A stretch of DNA of 64,000 nucleotides from Chrysomallon squamiferum (lineage: Eukaryota > Mollusca > Gastropoda > Neomphalida > Peltospiridae): assembly GCA_012295275.1 (NCBI GenBank), contig CM022665.1, positions 27,959,446 to 28,023,445 of the forward strand, in the 5' to 3' direction. The translations under genes were made by a program, and so were the position numbers. The notes under the pieces were generated by a model. The model made no database searches. It saw only the letters and a list, made by a program, of their open reading frames with translations, and had not been told where the DNA came from. Shown here piece by piece: positions 25,567 through 50,251 of the stretch; positions within the stretch are counted from its first letter, which is position 1, and each line of letters begins with the position of its first letter.

Positions 25567-26935
25567 TATGTATATGTCATATACATATCGTTAAAAATAA
25601 TTAAAAATATTTTAAAAAACAAAAAAAACAAAAAACATAATAATAATTATAAAACTGCCTTAAAAGTTTCTTTAAAACACATTAATGAATGATACTGACT
25701 TTTGGAATAGATCAATTTTTTATTATTATTAATTTTTTTATGTTTATTTTTTTTTTTTTTTATTTTCTTTTTCTTTTTATTTATTTATTGTTTTGGTTTA
25801 ATTGGGATTTTTTATTATTTATTTATTTATTATTTATTTATTTATTGTATTTGTTAATATATAAATCAATTTGACTTTCAAAAAAGTATATTTGACAAAT
25901 ATTTTGACAATATATATCAAAATTGATGTATATGATGTTGTTTATTTTATTATAAATAGAAAAAAAAAAACTATTGTGTGAAAAACAATGTTAGTTACAT
26001 ATACATGTATAAACATAGTTCTTGTTATTTATGTTTGTGTTTTGTAATTCATAATTCATTAGTTTATGCTTTCTATAACTTAGACAGGTATGGTTCTGAA
26101 ATCCTTCTAGGATGTTACAAGGGCAAAGCGTATTCTTTACCCTAATCCTTTTAAAAATAAAAATAATATTATTCTTACTTATACCTTTATTACTATTCAA
26201 GGTGGGTGGGGTTTTTGAGGGGGGTTCTGGAATGGCGATTCGGTTTGGGGAGTTAATGAGAAAGGGAAAAAAGACTGGTTGTAAGGCTTAACTGAATCGA
26301 GGCTTTCCTACTTACAAGACCATGCCCGTTTTCATGACTAAACTAGAAATGTTTTTACCCACCCCCGTTCTCTTAACTATGAGATTATTGTGAATGTTGT
26401 GCAAATGTAAGAATCTGTAGCTTTAAAGCTATTTAAAACAGACCCCTAACTAAACTAAATCAAAATTAAACGATTTCAAGGGTCTCGTGATTAATCAAGA
26501 AGCTAAATGAAAAATCCTCATTAAACCGAACACCCCTCTAAACCAAACTTTTACCTCAGTACCGACAGTATTTGGTTTTGACAAGTTTCTCTGTACTAGA
26601 AATGTAAGAACATTCTTGTGTTTAAATACAAATCACTTTAGTCAGAATTTACCTGTCACCTTTCTACAGTTCTGTTATAAGATGATAAAATATTTTGTTT
26701 AATACTCCAGTACTGCCATCTTAACTTTGTTAGTTACGTACACGAGAAACTTTAGATCTCTGTGTGAAAATAAACTATTTCTTTCTCTTAATATGTGTCG
26801 CTGTTTGTTTTTTTTTTTGTTTTTTTTTGTTTGTTTGTTTTTTCATGTTTGCTCTGTATACGAACGTACGCAAAGTATTATGTATAAACGTGAATGTATA
26901 TGTAATTTATTGTGTGTTTCTCTGTGTTTGTGTGC

Positions 26936-26966
<31 letters not shown>

Positions 26967-27368
26967 GGTGTGTGAGTGCCCACGCGCTCTAACATTATTG
27001 TCCGAGTTCATAAATAACAACTATATTACACGGTTCGAAGATCAGGACGTTGATGTAAAATGTCAGTGGAGCAAGACTAACAGCAGTCTGGATGCTATAT
27101 TTATCATTCTTCTACTGCTTTAAAAAAGAGACTAAATATTATACATTTTACAATCCTTAAATCAGCGTTTGATAAGATGATAGTGATAATAACGCACGGT
27201 ACATAAGTAATACGTTACATAAAACATCGCGTAATTAATATCTTATATCAAATTCATAGTGTGAGACACAATAGTTTTTTGACTATGTATGTTTGTTTAA
27301 GGACACCGCAGCACAAGATCCTCGTATAATTATAATTATATATAAAACCCTACCCCTAACACTATAAC

Positions 27369-27379
<11 letters not shown>

Positions 27380-27448
<69 letters not shown>
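27380..27448. repeat. (GA)n microsatellite
   Basis: About 35 uninterrupted AG units. Confidence 0.95.
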
Positions 27449-27450
<2 letters not shown>

Positions 27451-28008
27451 ATTAATGCCCTCTAGCACTTACAGGTATGGAGAACATGATCGACGTCCAA
27501 TTTATAAAGAGCCTATGATCAGAACTGGGATCAGGGATGGGTGACCAGAGAGGGGGGAAAGGGGGTCTAGCCTTTACAAACAGGCAGTAATCATTTTGTA
27601 TTTTAAAAGTACAGAACTGTGAGTGAAGTTTCTCCTAAACTGTAATCATTTTTGTATTTTAAACTTGTATTTTAAAAATAGATAATCATAATTATTCTCC
27701 CAAACTAATTTTTAACTGTATTTTAAAAATATATATATGCATCATTATTCTCCCAAACTAATCCCCCAATATATATATATATATATTATAATAATAATAA
27801 TAAAAAAAATACAAATTAATACCTGATATAATAACGTCTCGTAATTAAACTGCTGCATACTAACGTCACGTAATAATAATAGAATTAACGTAATATAAAC
27901 TATATATCAAACAACAAATCGTATACAAAACATCGATTACTGTTAAGACTATTCTATTACAACATATATAATAATATAGTTACACAAATATTGAGAACTA
28001 GTAGCATA

Positions 28009-28010
<2 letters not shown>

Positions 28011-28051
<41 letters not shown>
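28011..28051. repeat. (ATT)n microsatellite
   Basis: About 13 ATT units, 0.6 kb upstream of the second IFI44-like gene. Confidence 0.9.
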
Positions 28052-28053
<2 letters not shown>

Positions 28054-28695
28054 CTTCTTTTGCACACATTGAAGACAATGATCAGGCTATTTATAGAGAT
28101 TACATAACCACGTCCACGTGACCATTTTCTGGGAAGTCCGTGTTAGTCTTCTAATAGTATTTCCAGCTATAATAGCAAGAAACATCGAAATCAGTGGGTT
28201 AGTTTTGTCAGTCTATAAACATTTTTACTCTAGCTTGAATTAATACAACTATTAATACATATCCGAAACATTATATAGTAAGAGAGGTAACTATAAATGT
28301 TTGCTGTTGTCTATTTTAAATGTGTTTTATAATGTGATCGCCAATTTCAAACAGAACTTTCCAAGGTATGCGGAAATATTTATTTGTATTTTACTGTTCT
28401 TGAGTTTAATGGCGGATTATGTCACTTTTATCAATATTCGTGGTATTCCGAGAATAGTACATGTATTTTTCAAATAACAGAATTACTTCTTTTACTCTGT
28501 GTACCTAATAATTTACTTTCTAGTTAATAACATAATGCATCATTATCTGTTTTGTTTTCTTACTTTATTCTAAAAATAGATATGCGTCATTATTTTGGTA
28601 ATACAAAACAAAACACAACAAATCAGAAACTTTTGTATATTTGTTATTTGTTTATTCAGTTACAGCTGAACTTCACATACGGTAAAAAGAAAAAT

Positions 28696-30074
28696 ATGGC
28701 TGAGGATACAAAATCGGCACCCCCTGAAACCGTTGAAAATGTTACAGAGAAAGATGTTTCCAAAGTTACTGGTATGTACTGAGAGTCTATGTATGTATAT
28801 CGAGAAGTACAGATGCCAAGCCATTTGCCCAGCAAACTTGGGATTGGAGGTGTTCCACGTTTCAATATAAAATAAACAATGAAGAGTAAAAATGAAACCA
28901 TATTGAACAGACAGACCAGATATTAGAACAAGCATTATTACTTTCTTACTAATTTACCTATTCAGTTTTATTTACTTATCTGCGAAATAATGTCTGTAGT
29001 TGTTTTTAAAGTACTACTGTTCTTTGTTTTATTACTGACACCAATCTAATCACTTAATTTTATTTCTTTCTTTCTTTTTTGAAATATATATGTGTGTGTG
29101 TATGTGTGTGTGTGTGTGTGCTTTTTTTGTTTGTTTTTTCCAGGAAAACCTTGGCGGACACTTCCTCGACTTAGTGCAAAGGTGAAATGTATTATTGTTT
29201 CATTCATGCCATATATATATATATATATATATAAGGCGTTTGTAAGCAATGTAAAACAATAAATCGAAATAAACTAAGATTTTATACCTAATATTTAAAA
29301 AGTAATAAAAATACAAAAAAAAAAAAAGTAAGTAAAAACTTACTTCCTGAAATATATATACAGATAATAATTACACGAAAAGTATCAGATAATCCTTTGT
29401 GACAAATCCGTTTCTGTCCTTCTTATCGGGTTTGTGGTTTAACAAGGTGTCAGTGTAAATAACAATAGTGGACAAGAATACATCTTCATGAAATATCACA
29501 CATAACATATTATAAATTATTTGTATCATCTCTAGAACTAAGATCAATTCAGAATTTCACTTACTTACAAGTTTGTGATTAGCTTTTCATCATCGGGGTC
29601 ATTTTCGTTCACATTTTCAGTACAATACATTTTTAATGACTGTCGATTTAAGTATATTGCAGGCTTTTCTGTTTTAATGTATTAAAGATGAAGATAATTT
29701 TTTATTCTCATAAACTTTATGAAATTATGATGATATTATATACTTTTAAATACACATAGCTTTATATGAGCACTATAAATCTTTCTCTTTTACAAACAGT
29801 TAATTGCAGTTATCACTTATGATGATCAATGTTTAGTTTAATGTTTTTAATGTTTATCTTACAAATAGGTAATGTTTTATGTATTTTATTTTTTCTAATA
29901 AGCATTCCTTGACTAGGTGAATTTTTTTTTTAAGTATTGTAACATTTTTGTAATGTGTTGTCATTTCACACATTCGCATGCATGCACGCACGCATATACA
30001 CGCAAAGTTGATCAAAGCAATCTCACCGTTAATGAAAAAGTGTAACAAGTTGGCTATCATTTATTAAAATTAAA

Positions 30075-30119
<45 letters not shown>

Positions 30120-30361
30120 AGGATCTGCAAGCAGAAATAGAAAATTATTGTCCATTGGAAGGTTCTAGTGTAACCTATGTGAACATCTTGCTCATTGGAT
30201 CTGTAGGTTCTGGCAAATCGAGTTACTTCAATACTATGAACTCGATATTCCGAGGTCATGTGACTGGCCAAGCCTGCAGTGGCAGTGCCGAACATAGTTT
30301 GACTACTGTGGTAATATTATTTTCTATTTTTGTTTGTTTCCTTTTATCATCTAATAATAAA

Positions 30362-30399
<38 letters not shown>

Positions 30400-30919
30400 A
30401 GCTGTGGGTTTAGAGGGGGTGCTTAACATTTCACTCAATACTCACCTATTCTGTTTTATTTTTACATAATCTTGATTTCAGTTTTTAGTTTCATGTTTGT
30501 GATTTTTCTTCTTCTTCTCCATTGTTTTTTTTTTTTTTTTTTTTTTAAGTTTCGAAGGTACAAGATTCGATCCACGGAGACCAAGTTTCCACTCAAATTT
30601 CGTCTGTGTGATACTCGTGGCCTTGAAGAGGATCATGGGATGAATTTGGCTGATGTAGTGGCAATCTTAGATGGACATGTTCCTGATCGATATCAGGTTG
30701 GTATTTAAAAATAATTATAATTTTTGTTTTCGTGTTTCTATGTGTTTGTGTGTGGGTGGGTGTGTGCGTACGTTGGCTATCCCGGATTTACCAATTCAGC
30801 TTTCGTTTGTTTTTATTTTTCCTTCAACAGCAGCGCGCACTAACAACAGTACTGAACTATTAAAGCGAAAGCCATCCAAAAACTTTTCCAAATTCATGCG
30901 TTTTCTTTTTTCTTTCTTT

Positions 30920-30965
<46 letters not shown>

Positions 30966-31747
30966 CAACAGTAACCATTTCTTAACATGATATATTATTT
31001 TCAGTTTAATCCGTCGATGGCTATTGGCCCAGAAACCGCAAGCTACAGGAAAAATCCAACTATTCAAGATAAAATTCATGTAATTGCATTTGTTATCGAT
31101 GGATGTTCGGTTGATGTTTTTCCGGAAAAGATTCTCTCCGAAGTTAAAGCAGTACAAGAAAAGGCTAACCAAAGAGGTATTTCACACAATTTGAAATATA
31201 CTGTTGTTGTTATTGTTTCATCATATCCAATTAAAATAATGTAAGTTCTTCATTAGATTCAGAAGATATGTCAAATATACAAAATAAAAAACAGCAATAA
31301 ATTTCGTGACACTGTTACCTATATAATGAAATAACCTGGCAATTTCAGAGCTATAGTTTTATATATATATATATATACACATATTATGAAAAAAAAAAAA
31401 ATATTCTTTTTTTTTTTTTTTTTTTTTGTTAATTTAAATTTCTTATCAGTATAATTGTTTTTGTTTAATGAGGCATTCCCCAAGTGGTCCTTCTCACAAA
31501 AGTTGATAAGGTTTGTCAAGAAGTGGAAGAGAATTTGCTAGAAATGTACTGCAGCCAGAGCATTGCCGACCTGGTTGACAAAACATCACAGCTAATTGGG
31601 TTACCCCGAGCACACATCCTTCCCATGAAGAATTATGAAAAAGAGACGGAGTTGGAAGAAAATGTCAATGTGGCCGCCTTGCTTACCATTAGACAAATTC
31701 TGAGATTTGCAGATGACTTCCTGTGGAACATTATTGATGATGATTAA
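28696..31747 (+). CDS. IFI44-like GTPase without TLDc domain (paralog 2, six coding exons)
   Basis: Coding exons 28696-28771, 29144-29181, 30122-30310, 30550-30696, 31005-31176 and 31473-31747 give 298 residues. The first 25 residues are a short acidic, Lys- and Thr-rich segment (MAEDTKSAPPETVENVTEKD) with no fold that I recognise. Residues 26-38 (GKPWRTLPRLSAK) correspond to the linker of the neighbouring paralog. Residues 39-298 are the GTPase: P-loop GSVGSGKS (64-71), DTRG (122-125) and TKVD (216-219), all intact, then LPRAHILPMKNYE. The first exon follows an acceptor at 28659 (TTTATTCAG), so a non-coding first exon is likely upstream. Exons 3 to 5 have the same lengths and phases as in paralog 1. 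Nothing suggests a pseudogene: frames, splice sites and catalytic motifs are whole. GTP binding is expected from the motifs; a role in antiviral response is inferred from the family. Confidence 0.9.
30072..30118. repeat. (ATT)n microsatellite forming the 3' splice region of paralog 2 exon 3
   Basis: About 14 ATT units end three bases before the AG (30120-30121) that precedes the P-loop exon, so the usual pyrimidine tract is replaced by the repeat. Confidence 0.85.
30358..30399. repeat. (ATT)n microsatellite
   Basis: About 13 ATT units in the intron after the P-loop exon of paralog 2. Confidence 0.9.
30919..30963. repeat. T tract of about 45 in intron 4 of paralog 2
   Basis: An uninterrupted run of T ending about 40 bases upstream of exon 5. 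Confidence 0.9.
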
Positions 31748-33472
31748 ATCAGTGCTAGTCAGTTAAAATTTGTGCCTGTATTTATGACTGATTAAACAAA
31801 AATATGTAGTAATTAATACTTCTCGATATGAAATCATCAATCTAACACAAATAATACAAATAGTTGAATATATCAAAGTTCACTAGAGTTCAGTAAATTA
31901 TAATAAAAGCATTTATAATTAAGTGGACTTTATGTTATTTTAATTATTTGTATAAGATTATTACATATAATTATGTGTTCAATAAACATTTATTTTCATA
32001 ATTTGTTTTCACACACACACACACTCACGCACACAGCCACACACATTTGTAAGTTAATTGGGCAATTCCATGGCTCAAGGGACAAAAGCCAAAAAAATTT
32101 TTAAGTATTTCATTATGCAAAGGGGAATATCATTTCCATGCACCCCTAGACAATTGATTAAACTGAATACACAGAAAAGTTTGCGTGGCCAAGAATGACA
32201 TATTAAAAAAAGTGAATTGGCATGTATGGAAGAATGATTCAGATGAGACAATTTCAAAGGTAGTAGAAGAGGGAACAACTGATGATTTGCACCTCTACAT
32301 TTTTCATTCTTATTGCCCGAATTTATTATACATGTCAGTACCAGGATGAGATAGAAAGTGCTCATTGGCAGCCTTTCTACAGTATTCACACTGGATATTG
32401 GCGTGCCATACACAACTGTGATAGCGTATGATAATCTTGCACATTCGAAAAACACTAATCATAGCATACCTTGACATGCTCTTGGAAATGATCCCCAGGT
32501 CAGTGAAAAGATTATTGTGACACGCTCAAATAAAAAAAATAAAAAATAAAAATTTCTGGATATATAATTGTACTTAAATGTAATAAGATCAGTAAAATTT
32601 GAGGTGTAAATTATAACTGGATAACATCAATAACACACGAAAATTATCATTGTTTATCAAATGTTTTATTGAAACAGAATATAGACTTCAATATTGAAAA
32701 GAAGGCAAAAAAAAGTTGTAATCTGACATAGTTTTCTTAAATTTTAAGAATTAAAAATGACAATGGATATAAGAAGTGCAAGTCATAGATACATTTTAGC
32801 AGCATCTATGTTAAATCAGTTAAAACTACTAAAACTAATATTTGAAAATGAAATGACGCAACATCGAAAATTAAACAGCATTTATAAAATTTATAAAATT
32901 CACAAGTTCAGTTTATTTTATCAGAACATGTTACACAAAACCAAATTCAGTAGAAATTAAAACATTTCACTTTAATGAGATATAATATACAGTAACAGTT
33001 ATGACAAAATAATCTGATACAGCTTTTCTTGAAATAACAAAACACTTTCATAAAGATTAATTGAAATAACAGTTTGATACAGCTGTTCTTGAATTTCAGT
33101 TCCAACTATTTCTCTTATCTTTTTGTAAGTAAGAGAAAGAAGAATTAAAATTAATGTTACTCACAATAAAAAATAATTATAAGTTTATATATAGATATAT
33201 GTATCTGTCTTTACGGTATATGTTGATTGTTAAAATGAACTTGAGCTTAAAAAGTTAAAAAAAACTATTTTAAGAAAATTTCAATAGCATGTACAAATTT
33301 CTTCAAACATTTTAAGAAAATAATAAAAAAACAAAAAAAATCAGACTTCCAGTATATGTTATGATGAGAGTTTTACAATATTCTGATTATTTCTGACAAA
33401 CTACAATTGTATAAATGCATTACATTACATTGTAACAACAGAAGAGACAAAATCATCCATTTCCTAAATATG
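31748..33472. other. Convergent intergenic region and 3' untranslated regions
   Basis: The left part should hold the 3' UTR of the second IFI44-like gene and the right part that of the PPP1R36-like gene. On the minus strand AATAAA can be read at about 32661-32667. The segment 32075-32455 has a long antisense frame with no recognisable domain and no splice context; it may be part of an old mobile element. Nothing else was recognised. Confidence 0.6.
31981..31986 (+). terminator. Candidate polyadenylation signal of IFI44-like paralog 2
   Basis: AATAAA 234 bases after the stop codon. A nearer AATAAA lies at 31902-31907, and either could be used. Confidence 0.45.
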
Positions 33473-46608
<13,136 letters not shown>

Positions 46609-46647
46609 ATTTTATTATTCTTTCTAAAACAGACAAGGCGTTTTGAA

Positions 46648-46662
46648 CCAATCCATAGCAAC
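46648..46662 (-). promoter_or_regulatory. Possible RFX X-box half site and CCAAT box before the PPP1R36-like start
   Basis: On the minus strand GTTGCTATGGATTGG lies 40 to 54 bases upstream of the start codon. GTTGCTATGG resembles the left half and spacer of the X box (GTTNCCATGGNAAC) that drives ciliary genes; the right half is poor. CCAAT is read on the plus strand at 46648-46652. The fit to a sperm or cilia gene is suggestive only. Confidence 0.25.
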
Positions 46663-46671
46663 AGTATACGA

Positions 46672-46899
46672 GTTATTTGATATTTTTTCTCAGAAACAGA
46701 AGTATAATCCGTAATATTATTTCCCTTGTTGAGTTTACTTAATTTATTTAATGCCGCCTCTCTTACATAACAAATACAGACACAAAAAGTTAGAATTTTA
46801 TTATTTGATATTTTTTTCTCAGAAATGCAGAAGTCATAATCCGTAATATACAGATATAAATAAAGATGTTGGACAGTTTACTTAATTTATTTAATGCAG
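46672..46899. repeat. Tandem duplication of about 100 bases upstream of the PPP1R36-like gene
   Basis: Copy 1 (46672-46755) and copy 2 (46801-46899) share TTATTTGATATTTTTT + CTCAGAAA, a CAGAAGT..ATAATCCGTAATAT block and CAGTTTACTTAATTTATTTA. A weaker related block (AAAGTCATAATCTGTTATAC) is at about 48092. Confidence 0.7.
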
Positions 46900-49252
46900 T
46901 AGGGGTAAATCTCTTTTTTGGGGGGAGGGAGGTAGGTTTACAGTTACGTTTGAAAACCGGCTTTTGAAGTCTACTTAATTTTTTTGTTAAATACAGTTGA
47001 TTTAATTTTAATTATAATCATATTAAGCTGTCGTCCGGAAACCTGGGTCACTTACCGGGTGGCTGGGTAAAAAAAAGTCACAGAAAAAAGTCACAGTTTA
47101 GTATAGGGAAAAAAGTCACAATTTTTATATACCAAAATGTATGTGTTTCTAGAGTACTGAATGTGGCACCAGAGTATGCATGGGCTAATAGTTAAGCTTA
47201 TTGATTTGGTCATTTAGGCTAGATTAAAGAAAGAATCTTCATATTTTGTGCAGTGGTGATGCCCGGGTCTAGCTTATTCATTAGAATATATTTAAACAAA
47301 GGGTTTCCTATTGTAAATGATTTATAAAATGTCCCAGGTTAAAATGTGTTTTGCTATATATTCTCCAGTTGGCTCTAGTGTCAGAAGTATGTTTAATATG
47401 GAAGTTATTCATAGCAATAAGGGTGGTAACAAAATCTGTTATGAGGGGTTCATGTATACCAAACATGCAACTCGCAAAACAAAGGTGTGGTGGAAATGCG
47501 TCTAGGGATCTAGTTGTAATTTTCAAGGTTCTGTGATAACAGACCTATCGAGAGCACCCAGAAGCAGTTCAACCACACAACCATGCTTTAGTTAAGATCG
47601 CAAAAATACGCAACTCGATGCTAGATAAACCACCAACATTAAAATCAAAAATATTAAAAAAATACTGACAAAATGTGTTTAATCTATCTCACGTTGCTAA
47701 TATATTTCTTAATTAAAATTGTTACTTTTTTCCTGTTGTTTTTTTTTTCTGTCTTTTTTCCTAGATTCCATTACTGATTCCATGTTTGCCAAATAAATGG
47801 TCTTGTACCTGTGCAAAATCTTCCATTCACAAGATATTAATCACAATAAGGACAGCTCTGCTCTCGTGAAAACCTAAGTTCCTAAGCCCTTCTAATCAAC
47901 GCTTTTTTAAATTTTATTATTATTATTATTATTATGATTGTCAAACTAACTATTTTCAGCTGGAATAAATAACTTTTTGCATGTAAGTTACGCCTGAGAT
48001 TTTAAAAAAGTTCATAGTAATAATTAATTTGTTTAATTCATTTTCTTTATAGATGAAATTATTTAAATATGACACTAAACTAAATAATTATGAAAGTCAT
48101 AATCTGTTATACATATGAAAGACAGCTCATAATAATTATATTTATATTTATATTTATTTACTGTTTTATTTGCGGGTTTGTTGTTATTGTAATATCTCAG
48201 TCAAACAATACACACCATTTAATACAAACTGTCAAAGAGAATGAAATGTAAAAAACTTCAAATGGCGCCTGTCAGAAAGACTACCAGCTAACTGAAGGTG
48301 GTATTACGTCTTTTGGTCTCGTGTCGGAGATTTCCACGATGAGTGACGTCTGATACACAAACACCTTTGCTGATAACATTATCCAAAGCAGTTCAAAAGA
48401 TCGTAAGCTGTTAAAGTTCATTGCAACATTTTCACGTTTTATTTTGTTTTGTTTCATGTAATTTCTGTGACTCTTTTTCATTTCAAAACCAACATTACAC
48501 AAATTTTAAAATGATTTTTGTTGTTTGTTAATTTATTTATTTATTTAAATAATTTTTTTTTCAATTATTTATTTACGAATTTTAAGCATTGCTTAAATAT
48601 ATAAAAATTTAAAACAAAACAGTTATAAAATAAAATGATTTTGATTCATTATTATGAAATGAGAATGGCTAGTTCAGTATGAATCTGTTTATCTGCAATA
48701 AATCTTAATTCTTCTTTTGATTTATACACAAACTTCTACCAGCTTGAACTGCAACGCAGTCTGCCCTTTGACAAAATTAATCCCGCCCATTATCACACTT
48801 GTTTCGGCGTCAGACATCGCTGATCAGATCTTTGTAGGGTCGTTCTCTTTTTCTTTTTTTTTAATTAGTTAGTAATAACCAAATAAGAAAGTCGTAATCG
48901 TCCTGAAGAGAGATGTGACTACATAGACACAGGTAAATAATGTCATGCATACTTATAGAGTCTAACAGAAAGAATGTATATTTTTATTTCTTCTTTACTT
49001 TTTAATTTCTGCTTGATATTTGGATTTGAATTTTAATTAATTTTAAATCTCTCTTTCGTTTTGTTTTGTTTATGTGTTTTTAATTATTTTATTTTTATTA
49101 GTAACTTATTTTTAAATTTATTAATATTTTTGTTTTAAAGAAAAAAAGAAAAGGCGGTTAATAAATTATTATAATGGAGGAAAGTTGTAGAGTAATTAGA
49201 TTAAAATTCCCGAATACAGTGATAAAATATTTTGTTTTTCATGTTGTCAAGA

Positions 49253-49253
<1 letters not shown>

Positions 49254-49320
<67 letters not shown>

Positions 49321-49348
49321 TTATTTATTTATTTATTTATTTATTTAT
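49254..49348. repeat. (AAT)n-(ATT)n-(ATTT)n, self-complementary
   Basis: About 12 AAT units are followed directly by about 9 ATT units and then ATTT units. The AAT and ATT arms are exact complements and form a potential 27-36-base hairpin or cruciform. Confidence 0.85.
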
Positions 49349-50214
49349 TAAATTCTGAGTAACATAACTAAATACGTTATAAATGGTAAAAGTCTAAATT
49401 TAGGATGTAACAAATAATTTTCCATTCTGTGAAATCAGATACATTCCAACTGGAGATTTTAAAAATAAAACATCGTTCTGAAATTCAGTTTATGGAAACA
49501 GCACAGACAATTGGCACAGATAACATTAATAATTTATTTCATACACTTTCTGTTATATGAAAGTTTGTTTCAGGATCTTTAAGGATAATAAAGTGTGAAT
49601 ATGACATAATAAACCGACGAAAAAGCAGACTAACGTTGTCCTTTTACTCACGTCATTTACATTATCACTGCGTCGTCTGGTGTTTCGTTTGGTTTAACAC
49701 CCGCACAATTTTAGGAAACAATATGATATTTTCCACCTATATCATGAATTACTTAATTCGTCTTTCTATCTCAATCGCTATTTTAGAATCAAGTGGCGTA
49801 AATGTAACAATAAATATTCATAATTCCATAATAGTAATATAATAGTTATAAATTAACTGAGCTAATAAAGATATGTAACTTGTATTCTAAATTTCCAAGA
49901 TGACATTAATGTACACTTTGATGACTGAATATGTTGACTAATATTATCTGAATTTGAAGGGCTTAAATGTGCTGAAAAAAAAACCCCCCACAAAAAATAA
50001 TAATAAGAAGAAGAAGAAGAGAGGACGTAAAGATTTAATATTATTTTAAAAAACGTCATTAAAAATTAAAAAAACAACAACAATAAAGTGAAATTTTCAC
50101 ATACATACATACAAGTGTAATAAAAGTAATAATCTTGTGGTTGTAGTTAAAATTTTGTATTTCTTAGAGATGTTTGGATGAACTTTTATGGTTATGAAAT
50201 TTTAAAATTACATT

Positions 50215-50216
50215 TC

Positions 50217-50250
<34 letters not shown>
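50215..50250. repeat. (AAT)n microsatellite
   Basis: About 11 AAT units in the upstream region of the long-exon gene. Confidence 0.85.

Positions 50251-50251
<1 letters not shown>

Larger units (their letters stand above)
20691..28659. other. Repeat-rich intergenic region between the two IFI44-like genes
   Basis: It holds (ATTT)n-(ATT)n at 21033-21122, a T tract of about 40 at 21479-21518, a degenerate repeat at 21600-22190, a tRNA-like SINE head at 22222-22290, (CA)n at 24012-24050, an A tract at 24792-24823, a T tract at about 25523-25560, (GA)n at 27380-27448 and (ATT)n at 28011-28051. I looked for a TLDc exon for the second IFI44-like gene and found no frame with TLDc signatures. The rest looks like neutral AT-rich DNA. 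Confidence 0.65.

Noticed and set aside
26260-26269. ISRE-like core GAAAGGGAAA about 2.4 kb before the second IFI44-like gene
   Set aside because: Single core in A-rich DNA, distant from the gene and expected by chance.
20691-28659. Search for a hidden TLDc exon for the second IFI44-like gene
   Set aside because: No frame with the DGCSAQSFH, CDNKGPT or GGYTS signatures was found on the plus strand between the two genes.
32075-32455. A 126-codon minus-strand frame
   Set aside because: No domain, no splice context, in a convergent 3' region; the hydrophobic residues follow from base composition.
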